In this document: positions 7,271-16,727 of the stretch, one piece after another
Position numbering within the stretch: position 1 is the first letter of the stretch
Layout of the letters: each line of letters begins with the position of its first letter
Assembly: GCA_030524715.1 (NCBI GenBank)
Contig: JAUNGB010000053.1
Location: 1 to 36,836, forward strand
Direction: 5' to 3'
Length of the DNA: 36,836 bases
From: Eubacteriales bacterium
GTDB taxonomy: Bacteria > Bacillota > Clostridia > Lachnospirales > Lachnospiraceae
Notes under the pieces: generated by a model
The model's database searches: none
Seen by the model: the letters and a program-made list of their open reading frames with translations, nothing else
What the model was told of the DNA's origin: nothing
Made by a program: the position numbers and the translations under genes

Positions 7271-7915
7271 TCAAACAAGGATTTCCAGTAAGTCCCTGAA
7301 TTTGTTTAATGTATAAGTTGCTTTTCCAGACCTTACAGCATCGCCTATAGCTGCGGTCTGCATGCCGCCTGCAATGCCCGCAGTAATTCCTGCATCAGCA
7401 TCTTCCACAACAAGACATTTTTGCGGCTCTTTTCCCAAGAACCGGGCAGCCTTTTGGAATACCTCCGGGTCAGGCTTAGATTTTGTAATGTTAGTACCAT
7501 CAGAAATCTTGTCGAAAGCATCCATAAGACCCACCCTTTCCAAAATAAATCTCGCATTTTTGCTGGAAGAGCCAAGGGCAATACCGTATCCACGCCTGCG
7601 GATTTCTGCAAGGGTCTCCCTTACATCATCCTCCACGTCTGCAGGAGTCATGGTTTTTAACAGTTCTCTATATGCTTCATTTTTCTCTTCTGCAAGTTCT
7701 TCCTTTCTTTCTCTGGAAAGAGGCTCCCCTTCGTATTCCTCCAGAATAATTTCAAGGCTATCCATACGGCTGACACCCCTTAAACGGTTATTAATTTCCT
7801 CATCAAAATAAATTTCAAGCTTATCCGCTATCTTTTTCCATGCCTGAAAATGAAATTTATCCGTAAAAACAATCACACCATCCAAATCAAAAATAACCGC
7901 TTCCAAATTTTTCAT
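7271..7915 (-). CDS. pgmB: Beta-phosphoglucomutase (HAD superfamily)
   Basis: This 214-residue HAD phosphatase-fold enzyme has FDLDGVI at its start with the nucleophile Asp in motif I. A beta-phosphoglucomutase-like cap follows (FHFQAWKKIADK, then LRGVSRMDSLEIIL), then motif II SSSKN, a Lys in KSKPDP, and acidic motif VVEDADAG. Length and the cap match beta-phosphoglucomutase, which interconverts beta-glucose 1-phosphate and glucose 6-phosphate after disaccharide phosphorolysis. No phosphorylase gene is adjacent, so the source of the substrate is unknown. AAAGGAAAGG upstream supports the start. It diverges from the YesM-like kinase. Confidence 0.85.
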   Translation of the reverse strand: MKNLEAVIFDLDGVIVFTDKFHFQAWKKIADKLEIYFDEEINNRLRGVSRMDSLEIILEEYEGEPLSRERKEELAEEKNEAYRELLKTMTPADVEDDVRETLAEIRRRGYGIALGSSSKNARFILERVGLMDAFDKISDGTNITKSKPDPEVFQKAARFLGKEPQKCLVVEDADAGITAGIAGGMQTAAIGDAVRSGKATYTLNKFRDLLEILV

Positions 7916-7988
7916 AATTTGTACCTTTCCTTTCTAAATATAGCCCAACTATATGCCTTTTTCTCACTCAGGAATTTGAGGAAAATGC

Positions 7989-8017
7989 TTCACACTTTCC
8001 GATTTTTGTGATAAAAT
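7989..8017 (+). promoter_or_regulatory. Promoter of the YesM/YesN-like sensor operon
   Basis: TTCACA (7989-7994), a 17-bp spacer and TAAAAT (8012-8017) precede the kinase ATG at 8055, with AGGAGGG between them. Confidence 0.55.
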
Positions 8018-8054
8018 TATTTTTTGTAAAGAAGACATCAGGAGGGTATTATTC

Positions 8055-9758
8055 ATGTTTTCATTTGATTTTCACTCGCTAAAAACGCGCATACTTTTGC
8101 TTCTTTTTATTTTGGAACTGACATTTGCTTCCCTCATTGCATACGACAATTATTCGGCTTTATCCGTAATTCAGAAACGTATTTACGTCAATACCCACAA
8201 TACCCTGATTATGTATCAGAAACAGTTGGACAACCGTATAAAGCAGACAGAAACTTACCTGTATACTCTTGCCATTAACGACAATAACATTCAGGATCTT
8301 ATCTATATGGAAGAAGAAAATACTGACTGGTATAAGGCTCTCTATCATCTAAAAACAAACATGTTATCCAGCCTTCCCATATATACGGTAAACGGTATCT
8401 TCTGCTATTTTCCGTCCCATGACTGCTATTCTCCAGTTACCACGGATCCTCAGGCCTATAAGATACGGGATAAACTTCTGCCAAAGATTCAGAATGAGAC
8501 TGTCAATCTCTCAGACTGGCATGTTGTAGAATCTGACAAACAGTATTTTTTATGCCGTATCGTTCATCTTAACGACATTTACATAGGCGCCTGGATCAGT
8601 ATGGAGCAGTTGATTTCTTCACTCACAGACGACGCAGAGTTTTCTTCCAGACTTCATATTTCTTCATCAACTGAGACTGTGATTCTGGATGGTGAAGAGC
8701 CCTATACCCTCACACTCTCTCCAAGAAGGGGTTATGTATATACCACTCTGGATGATACGGAGATGCTCCTGGTATCCCAGCCGCTTTTGAACAGCCCCTT
8801 TATCCTGCAGATGTTTGTTCCCACATCAGAATTTCATGCAGACAACCATACATTAATCAGTGTCATTGTCTTTGTTTTTACGGGAGTCCTTCTTTTCTGG
8901 CTTTTAGCAGTTCTGCTTGTAAACCGATGGGTTTTAAAACCCATGAGCCTTTTAACAAACGCAATCCGTCAACTTCGCACCGGAGATTTTGACGTCCGGC
9001 TGCCTGTTACCTGTGGCATCCCGTCAGAGTTTCACATTGCCTATACTGCCTTTAATGATATGGTCGCACAAATTAAAAATCTTACAATTGACGTATACGA
9101 GAGGAAATTACAGAAACAACGTCTGGAAGCCCTGTATCTAAAACAGCAGATTTCCCCTCACTTTTTAATCAACTGCTTAAATACGGCCTATCAGCTCACA
9201 ACGCCAAATCGACTGGAGCTTGCAAGACGTATGTTAAAAACCTTTAGCCGACATTTGCGTTATACCCTGTCCTCAGGCTCTACGGTTTCTCTTGGCGAGG
9301 AAATAACCTTCGTAAACAACTACCTGGAACTTTCTAATATTCGGTATCCAGACAGGGTACGGCTTTTTACTCAATGTCCTGATGAATTGTATTCCGCTAC
9401 TGCCATCCCGCTGCTATTGCTGAATTTTATAGAGAATACCATCAAATACGAAGTTTCCATGGACAGGCTTTTGGAAGTTCACATATCTGCTGAAGCTTTT
9501 GTTAGAGAGAACGATCAGGTGATGCACTTATGCATCTGGGACAATGGCAGAGGTTTCTCCCCAGATATGTTGAAAAGGCTTGAAAACCCGAAAGAATATG
9601 CCATGACTGAAAATGAACACATTGGCATTGCCAATGTAATCCTACGTGCACAGCATATTTATCCATATAGCCATTTTTCTTTCCACAACCGTCCTGATGC
9701 AGGCGCGCAGATTGATATTATAATTTCTCTGCTGCCATACCAGCCCAACACTCCATAA
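8055..9758 (+). CDS. YesM-type sensor histidine kinase
   Basis: This 567-residue membrane kinase has helix 1 at about 13-32, a large extracellular sensor region, helix 2 at about 270-293, a HAMP linker, then a His_kinase domain whose histidine lies in QISPHFLINCLN. A HATPase domain follows (N box FIENTIKYEV, G1 DNGRGFS). This LytS/YesM layout is typical of kinases that sense saccharides or their binding proteins and control nearby uptake genes. It is followed after 25 bp by its YesN partner and faces the convergent ABC importer. AGGAGGG lies upstream of the ATG. The signal molecule is not known. Confidence 0.9.
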   Translation: MFSFDFHSLKTRILLLLFILELTFASLIAYDNYSALSVIQKRIYVNTHNTLIMYQKQLDNRIKQTETYLYTLAINDNNIQDLIYMEEENTDWYKALYHLKTNMLSSLPIYTVNGIFCYFPSHDCYSPVTTDPQAYKIRDKLLPKIQNETVNLSDWHVVESDKQYFLCRIVHLNDIYIGAWISMEQLISSLTDDAEFSSRLHISSSTETVILDGEEPYTLTLSPRRGYVYTTLDDTEMLLVSQPLLNSPFILQMFVPTSEFHADNHTLISVIVFVFTGVLLFWLLAVLLVNRWVLKPMSLLTNAIRQLRTGDFDVRLPVTCGIPSEFHIAYTAFNDMVAQIKNLTIDVYERKLQKQRLEALYLKQQISPHFLINCLNTAYQLTTPNRLELARRMLKTFSRHLRYTLSSGSTVSLGEEITFVNNYLELSNIRYPDRVRLFTQCPDELYSATAIPLLLLNFIENTIKYEVSMDRLLEVHISAEAFVRENDQVMHLCIWDNGRGFSPDMLKRLENPKEYAMTENEHIGIANVILRAQHIYPYSHFSFHNRPDAGAQIDIIISLLPYQPNTP

Positions 9759-9783
9759 ATGAATTTTTACCAGGAGGATTTTT

Positions 9784-11367
9784 ATGAATTTACTGATTGT
9801 TGATGACGAATATTACAATGTAGAAAATATCCGGGATATTATTTCCCAAATGAGACCGGAATTTGACAACATCTTCTGCGCTTATAACCTTCATCATGCC
9901 CTGGACTATTTTTCCAAATATGATATCTCTATTATGATCTGCGATATCGAAATGCCGGGAGGCAGCGGCCTTGACCTTCTGGAGCAGATACGAAATATGG
10001 GCAATGAAACTATTTGTATCTTTCTCACTGCCTTTGCAAAGTTTGAGTATATTTCTACAGCAATGAAGCTTTCCAGTAATGACTACCTGCTGAAGCCCGT
10101 TGATGATGATGAATTATTATCTGCCGTAGACAAAGCAATCCTTAAGTTTCATCGTAATCGACAGGATTCCATCAATACCCGGCATGCCCAATACTGGAAG
10201 GAAAGTGAACTTTACCTTACGGAAATCTTCTGGCAGGATCTTCTCTCCGGTTCTATCAATTCTTCTGAATCGGATATCAGTAATGAACTTAACTTCCGTA
10301 AGCTGAATACAGACCTTCTTTCTGTCTCTTATTATCTCCTGCTGATTGAAGGTCACCCTGATAGACAGACTCTTTTAAATCACAGCCTGTATGAATTTAT
10401 TCTTAAAAATATTGTGAGGGAATACTTTTATCATGAAGACGAGCTTCCAGTGGTTGTCCGCCTTACCAGGGATTTTTATCTTCTCCCTTTGCCGAATGAT
10501 GCTGCAAGAACCCGTGATGAGATTATCAGCCTATGCCACAGGGCATTCGACTGCTTTGTTTCTCATTTTCCCAATAATTTTAACTTTTACGTTTCCGCAA
10601 CGCCTTGCAGAATGACTGAATCAGAGCGCTGCTCCAGGGAGCTTTTATCAGCAACAGAAAAAAATGTTTCTCTGGAAAATCATGTATTTGATCTCTCACT
10701 GCCGATTTTTTCCAATTATAATATAAAGGAGCATCCCATACCGCTGGAGCAATGGGGTATTCTTCTATCCCAGGGAAAAACAGAACGACTCTGTGAAGAC
10801 TCTCAATGGTATTTAAAGACCCTTTTTCATTCCGGGCATGTTACGCGGGAATCTCTTACTGCCTTCTATTACGGATTTCTGCAAATGCTGCTTAATCAGC
10901 TCCAAAAGGAACAGCAACCTGAATCCTTGCAGTTGTTTTACGGTAATCTGGCTTACTGCTCTGTCAACCAGATATGTTCCTCCATCCACTCTCTAAATCA
11001 GTGGATTCCGGAAATCCTTAATATTTATACAATCTGCAGCACTCGTAAAGAAAACCCGGACTCTGTGGTAAACACTGTAATTTCCTATATCCAAAACCAC
11101 CTGGATGAGGATATGAACCGAAATACTCTGGCAGCCACAGTATTCTTAAACCCGGATTATCTGTCCCATATTTTCAAGAAAGAAACAGGGCAGTCTCTCA
11201 TCAACTTTATTATCAATGAACGTATTGCCAAATCGAAACAGCTTCTGTCAGAAACGAACTTAAGCATCCGGGATATTGCCATTACCTGCGGTTTTCAGAA
11301 TATTTCCTACTTTTCCAGACAATTCAAAAAGTCTGTAGGAATGACCCCAAGAGAATTTCGGGGCTGA
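9784..11367 (+). CDS. YesN-type response regulator (receiver plus AraC DNA-binding domain)
   Basis: This 527-residue regulator has an N-terminal receiver (acidic pair VDDE, phospho-acceptor Asp54 in CDIEMPGG, Thr82, Lys104 in LLKPVD). A long middle region of about 280 residues without recognised motifs follows, then a C-terminal pair of AraC helix-turn-helix motifs (LAATVFLNPDYLSHIFKKE and IRDIAITCGFQNISYFSRQF). It most likely activates the convergent importer/glycosidase operon and perhaps the divergent esterase genes. CAGGAGG precedes the ATG, and it is co-transcribed with the kinase. Its 3' end lies inside a perfect inverted repeat shared with the convergent permease gene. Confidence 0.9.
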   Translation: MNLLIVDDEYYNVENIRDIISQMRPEFDNIFCAYNLHHALDYFSKYDISIMICDIEMPGGSGLDLLEQIRNMGNETICIFLTAFAKFEYISTAMKLSSNDYLLKPVDDDELLSAVDKAILKFHRNRQDSINTRHAQYWKESELYLTEIFWQDLLSGSINSSESDISNELNFRKLNTDLLSVSYYLLLIEGHPDRQTLLNHSLYEFILKNIVREYFYHEDELPVVVRLTRDFYLLPLPNDAARTRDEIISLCHRAFDCFVSHFPNNFNFYVSATPCRMTESERCSRELLSATEKNVSLENHVFDLSLPIFSNYNIKEHPIPLEQWGILLSQGKTERLCEDSQWYLKTLFHSGHVTRESLTAFYYGFLQMLLNQLQKEQQPESLQLFYGNLAYCSVNQICSSIHSLNQWIPEILNIYTICSTRKENPDSVVNTVISYIQNHLDEDMNRNTLAATVFLNPDYLSHIFKKETGQSLINFIINERIAKSKQLLSETNLSIRDIAITCGFQNISYFSRQFKKSVGMTPREFRG

Positions 11368-11392
11368 CTTTTAAAAGCCAGCCCCGAAATTC
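11353..11392. terminator. Bidirectional hairpin between convergent operons
   Basis: A perfect 14-bp inverted repeat, GAATTTCGGGGCTG / CAGCCCCGAAATTC, has a 12-nt centre that is itself partly self-complementary. It overlaps the end of the response regulator and lies 11 bp from the end of the permease gene. Both exits are short on T, so it may act as a 3'-end stabiliser as well as a terminator. Confidence 0.6.
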
Positions 11393-11402
11393 TATCAGAC
11401 AG

Positions 11403-12302
11403 TCAGCCCTTCACGCCTCCAAGAGTAATTCCTTTCACAAAATTCTTCTGAATAAACGGATATATAATAATAATCGGCAAAATGCCTATGGCAGCCATGG
11501 CCATACGTACCGTACTGGATGGAATCTGCGCCAGCCCTTCCCCTGCATTGGAAATATTAGTTGCATTCTGTGTAAGCATTTGGATACCCTGCATTAAACG
11601 GTTCAGCAGGTTCTGGATACTATATAAATCTGTTCTTTTTACCAGATAAATATAGCCATTGTTCCAGTCATTCCAGTAACCGATTCCATAAAACATGGCA
11701 ACTGTGGTAATAATAGGTTTGGAAAGGGGAACTGCAATATTCCACATAGTACGGAACTCACTTGCGCCGTCAATCTGCGCAGCCTCAATGATTTCCCCCG
11801 GCACCCCTGTAACAAAATAGCTCTTCATCATCAGCACATTAAATGCATTCATCATAAGGTTGGGAACAAGAATACCCAAAAAAGTATCTTTTATATGAAA
11901 GACAGTCGTATAATTAATATATGTAGGGACAAGTCCGCCATTAAAAAGCATGGTGAAAAACACCAAAAAAGTAAGCACTCCACGCCCCGGTAATTTGGGT
12001 TTTGACAATCCGTATGCCAATCCTATAGTAATCAAAACAGCTAATATTGTTCCGATCACCGTTACCGCAATAGAAATTCCGTAAGCCTTCAAAATAGTAG
12101 CGCTATTGGAACTGAAAATCCACTCATATGCATAAGCGCTCCATTTTTCAGGAAAAAAGGAATAACCATTTTTCACAAGTGCATCATTATCCGTAAATGA
12201 TGAGATTACCATCAGCAATATAGGAATGATTGCAATCACTGATAATATCATCATAAAAGCATGACCGATACCTGAGTAAATTCTTTCCTCTCTCGTTTTC
12301 AT
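11403..12302 (-). CDS. Carbohydrate ABC transporter permease (LplC/YtcP type)
   Basis: A 299-residue permease with six predicted helices and the binding-protein-dependent EAA loop around GEIIEAAQIDGASEFRTMWNIAVPLSKP. It fits the CUT1 subgroup found with LplB-like partners and large lipoprotein binding proteins. TATAGGAGG precedes the ATG. It follows the LplB-like permease by 13 bp. No ATPase gene is present, as is usual for this subgroup, which often borrows a shared MsmK-type ATPase. The substrate is probably an oligosaccharide from the glycan handled by neighbouring enzymes. Confidence 0.9.
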   Translation of the reverse strand: MKTREERIYSGIGHAFMMILSVIAIIPILLMVISSFTDNDALVKNGYSFFPEKWSAYAYEWIFSSNSATILKAYGISIAVTVIGTILAVLITIGLAYGLSKPKLPGRGVLTFLVFFTMLFNGGLVPTYINYTTVFHIKDTFLGILVPNLMMNAFNVLMMKSYFVTGVPGEIIEAAQIDGASEFRTMWNIAVPLSKPIITTVAMFYGIGYWNDWNNGYIYLVKRTDLYSIQNLLNRLMQGIQMLTQNATNISNAGEGLAQIPSSTVRMAMAAIGILPIIIIYPFIQKNFVKGITLGGVKG

Positions 12303-12315
12303 ATTCTGACGCCTC

Positions 12316-13242
12316 CTATATCAATGCACTGTCTTTATCGATCTTACGTACTACCAGATTTGCCACAAGAACCAGAATAAATCCTACAACAGACTGGTAA
12401 ACGCCTGCAGCAGCGGACATAGATATATTCCCCATCTGTAGAAGTCCTCTGTATACGTAAGTATCAATAGTATTGGTTGTGGAATATAGCGCTCCTTGGT
12501 TCATCGGAACCTGATAAAACAGTCCGAAATCAGAATAAAAAATTCTTCCTACTGCCATCAAAGTCAGCATAATGATTGTTGGACGCAGAAGCGGCAATGT
12601 AATACATTTAATCTGCTGCCACTTTGTAGCACCGTCAATTTTTGCAGATTCATACAAAGATTTATCAAATCCCATCAAAGTGGCAAGATAAATAATACAG
12701 TTGTACCCTACGCTTTTCCATGCACTGACAAACACAAGAATAAACGGCCAATATTTGGGTTCTGCGTACCAGTTTACGGTTGCCGCTCCCAATGGTTTTA
12801 AGATAGTATTATTGATAAATCCGTTTTCCACACTGAAAAACGCATAAACAAGATAACCAATAATAACGGAAGAAATCAAGTTTGGCAGCAGGATCGCGCT
12901 TTGGTAAAACTTCTTGATCGCTCCGGTAAGCTCACTGAGCACAATTGCCACAACAATAGCCATTACCGTATTTACCACAATAAATGCCAGATTATAGAGA
13001 ATAGTGTTTCTGGTAATCACCCATGCATCACTTGTAGTAAATAAATACTCAAAATTCTTTAAGCCTACCCAGGGACTTCCATAAATTCCCTTTGCGGCCT
13101 GGAACTTTTTAAATGCGATCATCAATCCGGGCAGCGGCATATAGTTATTAATAAACAAATATATTAGCCCGGGAAGCATCATAATATAAATGGGGATATA
13201 TCTTTTAAAATACTGAAATGTCATTTTCTTTTTACCTGACAT
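12316..13242 (-). CDS. Carbohydrate ABC transporter permease (LplB/YtfT type)
   Basis: A 308-residue permease with six predicted helices and an EAA loop at LYESAKIDGATKWQQIKCITLPLLRP. The start is placed at the ATG opening MSGKKKMTFQYFKRY; a TTG 21 bp further upstream falls on the ribosome site GGAGGG itself and is rejected. The gene is the second in a binding-protein to permease to permease operon and forms a heterodimer with the product of 11403-12302. Confidence 0.9.
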   Translation of the reverse strand: MSGKKKMTFQYFKRYIPIYIMMLPGLIYLFINNYMPLPGLMIAFKKFQAAKGIYGSPWVGLKNFEYLFTTSDAWVITRNTILYNLAFIVVNTVMAIVVAIVLSELTGAIKKFYQSAILLPNLISSVIIGYLVYAFFSVENGFINNTILKPLGAATVNWYAEPKYWPFILVFVSAWKSVGYNCIIYLATLMGFDKSLYESAKIDGATKWQQIKCITLPLLRPTIIMLTLMAVGRIFYSDFGLFYQVPMNQGALYSTTNTIDTYVYRGLLQMGNISMSAAAGVYQSVVGFILVLVANLVVRKIDKDSALI

Positions 13243-13315
13243 AGACGTTGCATCTCCCTCCAAAATTATTTTTTAAGGCTGCCGCTTTTTCTTCGGCAGC
13301 CTTTCTTGCTATGTT

Positions 13316-14905
13316 CTATTTCGTTTCGCTCCATTCCTCAAACTGTTTTGTCTTTTCTTCGATAATTTTTTCCAGCCCGGCATTTTTCATCTTCTCGACC
13401 ATTTCCGGCACTGCTTCTTCCGGATTTAGGAAACCAAATTCCACACTAACGGAATATTCGCTGTAAACATTTGCTACCGCCGTCATTTCATTAGATACGT
13501 TAGTAGAATCAAAGGAAAAGCCGCTTGCAAGCGATTTTACAGCATTATCATTAAACTCCTGCATCTTCTTCCACACATCAGGATCGTCCCCTTCCCATAC
13601 ATAAGTCAGAAACTGGTTGGGCATCATCCAACCCATAGAATGATTCCAACCGGATGTAGATGCGTCAAGGCCTTCCGGATAATTAATCTGTCCGTTCTCC
13701 TGTACAACATAATGTTCTCCTTCAATTCCCCAGCCAAGAAGGTTTGCAAGATCCGCATTAATATAGAATTCATTCAAAAGAGTCATTGCCGCCTCTGCAT
13801 CTGCAGTAGAGATTGGAATACACCAGGGGTATGCAGACACGGATGTAGAAGAAATATAGTCATTCCCGGTCTGAAAAACAGTAACATCCCGTCCGCAAAG
13901 GCCGGATTCCTGCGCTTTGATTCCTGGTTTTCCGCCTGTGGGATAACTGATAAGCCTTCCTGCTTTTACAAGGTCACCCACTGCTGTAGAATCAGTTGCT
14001 GCATCCTTGCCAATATAACCTGCCTGGTTAAACTCATAAATCATTTTGCAATAATCCATATAAGTGTCACTTTCGTACAGGTCTACCACATCTGTATTCT
14101 GCCCTTCATCAAGAAGAACCCCAAAGGCATTTCCCCCAAGAGGATCATAGTTCATAAACTGGGAAGATGAGCCTGCCGTAGGACGGAATGTTTCTTTATC
14201 CGGATATTTTTCATGCAGTTCTGCAAGAAGTTCTTTCATCTCATCCAGTGTAATCTTATGGATTTCTTCATCTCCGTCTACTTCGTAACCAATACCGTCC
14301 AGGTATTCTGTTGCCACAACTAAGCAACCATGCCCTGCTGCAATATCTCTATTATTCGGCAGACCATAAAGCACACCGCCGTAACGGCATGCATCAATCA
14401 TTTCCATTCCCATAGTATCAATAATTCCCTGTCCGTAATTCTTCAGAAGATCATCTTCCTCCAGATCCATAAAATAGCCTTGCTGCACTCCTGTAGAATA
14501 TGCAAATCCTGTACAGGCAAGAATATCCACCTGTTCTCCTCCGGAAAGCGCCAGGGTTACACTCTGGTTGTAGGAGCCAAAATCGGTAATCTGGAATTCC
14601 ACTTCAATGCCAAGTTTTTCTCTGGTAATCTCATTTACTGCATCTTGTACTTTCTGTGTGTCAGCAGGAGCGCCCGTCCAGGTAGGAAAGGTCATAACCA
14701 GTTTCTTCACTTCCTCTGAAGTTTCTCCTTTACTCTCTTCCTCTTTCTCAGAGGTTTCCTTGTCTTCTGCATCTTTCTGCGTGCCGGAACTTGCAGTTTC
14801 GGTATTTTTCTCTGTTCCGCTCTCACTTCCCCCGCAGGCTGCCAGTGAAAAAATAAGACCAGAAGCCATCATTAATGCAGCTAATTTCCTTGCTCGAATT
14901 TTCAT
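13316..14905 (-). CDS. Extracellular solute-binding lipoprotein for the sugar ABC importer
   Basis: A 529-residue family-1-type binding protein with an N-terminal lipoprotein signal (KIRARKLAALMMASGLIFS, then lipobox LAAC with Cys24). A Ser/Glu/Lys-rich linker of about 45 residues precedes the mature domain, which starts near KKLVMTFPTWTGAP. The size matches the large LplA-like binding proteins that pair with LplB/LplC permeases. AGGAGG lies 7 bp upstream of the ATG. It should capture an oligosaccharide at the cell surface and may also inform the YesM-like kinase, as proposed for some related systems. Confidence 0.9.
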   Translation of the reverse strand: MKIRARKLAALMMASGLIFSLAACGGSESGTEKNTETASSGTQKDAEDKETSEKEEESKGETSEEVKKLVMTFPTWTGAPADTQKVQDAVNEITREKLGIEVEFQITDFGSYNQSVTLALSGGEQVDILACTGFAYSTGVQQGYFMDLEEDDLLKNYGQGIIDTMGMEMIDACRYGGVLYGLPNNRDIAAGHGCLVVATEYLDGIGYEVDGDEEIHKITLDEMKELLAELHEKYPDKETFRPTAGSSSQFMNYDPLGGNAFGVLLDEGQNTDVVDLYESDTYMDYCKMIYEFNQAGYIGKDAATDSTAVGDLVKAGRLISYPTGGKPGIKAQESGLCGRDVTVFQTGNDYISSTSVSAYPWCIPISTADAEAAMTLLNEFYINADLANLLGWGIEGEHYVVQENGQINYPEGLDASTSGWNHSMGWMMPNQFLTYVWEGDDPDVWKKMQEFNDNAVKSLASGFSFDSTNVSNEMTAVANVYSEYSVSVEFGFLNPEEAVPEMVEKMKNAGLEKIIEEKTKQFEEWSETK

Positions 14906-14999
14906 AGTTAGTCCTCCTAAAATATCTCTTTCTAACTGAATCTGCCTGGAAACATTGCGTATCCCTGCAGAAACGTTATCCGCTTCTTATACCCGGATA

Positions 15000-16505
15000 T
15001 CATACTCTTTTCATCCGAATAGCCATATACTGCCTGCCCGGCATTTCAATCCGAACTCTTCCTTCATATACCCCTGGAAGCTTATCAATCGACATATTCC
15101 ATGTATCAATCAACTCAATTTCATACCTGCACCCTTCCGGAAGTTCATAGGAACGGAAGGAAGGCTGGGAAAAACCAAAATAATAAAGGTAAAAGGATTT
15201 ATCCTGTTCCCTACAAAAACATGGCGCATCCCAATTGGCTTGATGATTCTCAGGCGTAAGCTTTAAGGGTGCTGAGCCAGAAGGCGCCTGTTCCATAATT
15301 TTTCTCAGAAATGCAATTCTTTCCGGACTGTTTCCATAGAGTCTGCCTCCGTGTGACCACCAGATATATGGATTCTGCACAAATACCTCTCCATGTGTGA
15401 GATACCCACCACGCATGCATCCTTCCCAAAAGCGTCGTGTCATCTCTTCTCCTGTGATATTTCCCCAACCATAATTAATATTTCCCTCATAGGCACATTC
15501 ATCCACCACAATAGGTTTCTGATACTTTGCTCTCCATTCTGTAATATTTTCTGCGGTTTTATAGACATCAATCCTCTGTATGCTTGCATGAGTAATCCAT
15601 GATCTGGTATAATCATACATTGAACTGCAATTATGAATGGAACGAAGATGTCCGTAAGGATCTCTCTTCATTACTGTTTCTCCGTAAGCTTCCCATGCCT
15701 CCACAGTCTTCCAGGGCAAAAGATCATACTCATTTGCTAAAGACCACCACACATTTTTGTAATGACAAAGGCGGTCAACTGCATATCTCAGGTAAGCCAG
15801 ATCCGTTTCTCTGTCCATTTTTGAAAATCCCCATTTGTCATAAGGATGAAACAGAATCAGGTCTGCCTCTATGCCAAGCTGATCAAGCTTTAGAATGCAT
15901 TCTTCCAGTTTCTCCCAAAACGCAGGATGAAAACAAGTTAAATCAAATCCCTCTTCCAAGCTGCCCATAAATGGATAATCCTTCGGATTTTTTTTGTTAT
16001 AGTCATAATATTTCGGAAAAACACACATTCTTACCTTATTAAAAGGTGTTTTTCGTAATGATTCTAAGGTCTGCTTTCTGATTTCTTCTGGCTGGTGAAT
16101 CCATGCATAGCATGTTGTACCAAATGGAAAAAATTCTGTGCCATCCTCATAAGAAAACCGAAACCTGTGTTCTTCCTCTTTTTCCAGACTGCAGTGCTGC
16201 ACCTGGCTCATAGGAAGTACGCGTCCATGATTTTCTGCTTTAGCTGCAGTACAGACACATTCGAGAGGAATTCCATTAAGCAGGAAGTCGTTTGATTTTG
16301 TTACCGCACTCCATTTTCCCGTTTTTCCAGGCATAAAGCGAATTTTATAGCTGCCATTTCCACAATAAAAGCCATTTACTCTTACTTTTTCTTCTCCATT
16401 GGCAAAATCTGCTTCCAGCCACACATCCGTATACGGATTTCCCTCTTCTGTTCCTTTCAGTTCAACCTCAAAAATTCTATACTGTTCTGTCATTTTCATA
16501 TACAT
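15000..16505 (-). CDS. DUF5060/DUF5605 glycoside hydrolase-like protein
   Basis: A 501-residue protein with no signal peptide, so probably cytoplasmic. The N-terminal beta domain (about 5-90) resembles DUF5060. A TIM-barrel region like DUF4038/GH-A enzymes follows, then a small C-terminal beta domain (from about 430) as in DUF5605 proteins. Candidate catalytic residues are Glu259 in WWSLANEYD (acid/base in the usual Asn-Glu pair) and Glu336 in PIVVDECAYEG (nucleophile). It lies 94 bp upstream of the binding-protein gene on the same strand and probably cleaves the imported saccharide. The start is uncertain among ATGs at 16505, 16499 and 16493. The substrate is unknown. Confidence 0.75.
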   Translation of the reverse strand: MYMKMTEQYRIFEVELKGTEEGNPYTDVWLEADFANGEEKVRVNGFYCGNGSYKIRFMPGKTGKWSAVTKSNDFLLNGIPLECVCTAAKAENHGRVLPMSQVQHCSLEKEEEHRFRFSYEDGTEFFPFGTTCYAWIHQPEEIRKQTLESLRKTPFNKVRMCVFPKYYDYNKKNPKDYPFMGSLEEGFDLTCFHPAFWEKLEECILKLDQLGIEADLILFHPYDKWGFSKMDRETDLAYLRYAVDRLCHYKNVWWSLANEYDLLPWKTVEAWEAYGETVMKRDPYGHLRSIHNCSSMYDYTRSWITHASIQRIDVYKTAENITEWRAKYQKPIVVDECAYEGNINYGWGNITGEEMTRRFWEGCMRGGYLTHGEVFVQNPYIWWSHGGRLYGNSPERIAFLRKIMEQAPSGSAPLKLTPENHQANWDAPCFCREQDKSFYLYYFGFSQPSFRSYELPEGCRYEIELIDTWNMSIDKLPGVYEGRVRIEMPGRQYMAIRMKRV

Positions 16506-16554
16506 CCTGTCCTTTTTTGTATTAAACCTTAACTCTGTCTTATTCAGTGCACTT

Positions 16555-16583
16555 ATTATATACTGTTCTGTTTCCTGTAAAAA
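16555..16583 (-). promoter_or_regulatory. Predicted promoter of the glycosidase/importer operon
   Basis: On the minus strand a perfect TATAAT (16555-16560) lies 17 bp from a weak -35 box TTTTTA (16578-16583), 50 bp ahead of the glycosidase start. A weak -35 box fits activation by the YesN-like regulator. Confidence 0.5.
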
Positions 16584-16664
16584 AGCACAATTCTGTCAAA
16601 TGATAACACAATCTTGCGAAAACCCATTCTCTGTATTGTGCAATATTACCTCAGAATAGTGCTT
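16583..16664 (+). promoter_or_regulatory. Long-range stem in the leader of the esterase-GH3 gene
   Basis: GCACAATTCTG (near 16585-16595) can pair at 10 of 11 positions with CAGAATAGTGC (16652-16662). The right arm runs into a T-rich tract. This looks like an attenuator or a bent operator arm between divergent genes. The function is unproven. Confidence 0.35.
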
Positions 16665-16727
16665 TTATTTTCCTTTTTTCAGTTTTATCATCAAAAGAAA
16701 TTTCATAAGATTGGGAGGTTTTCAGAA

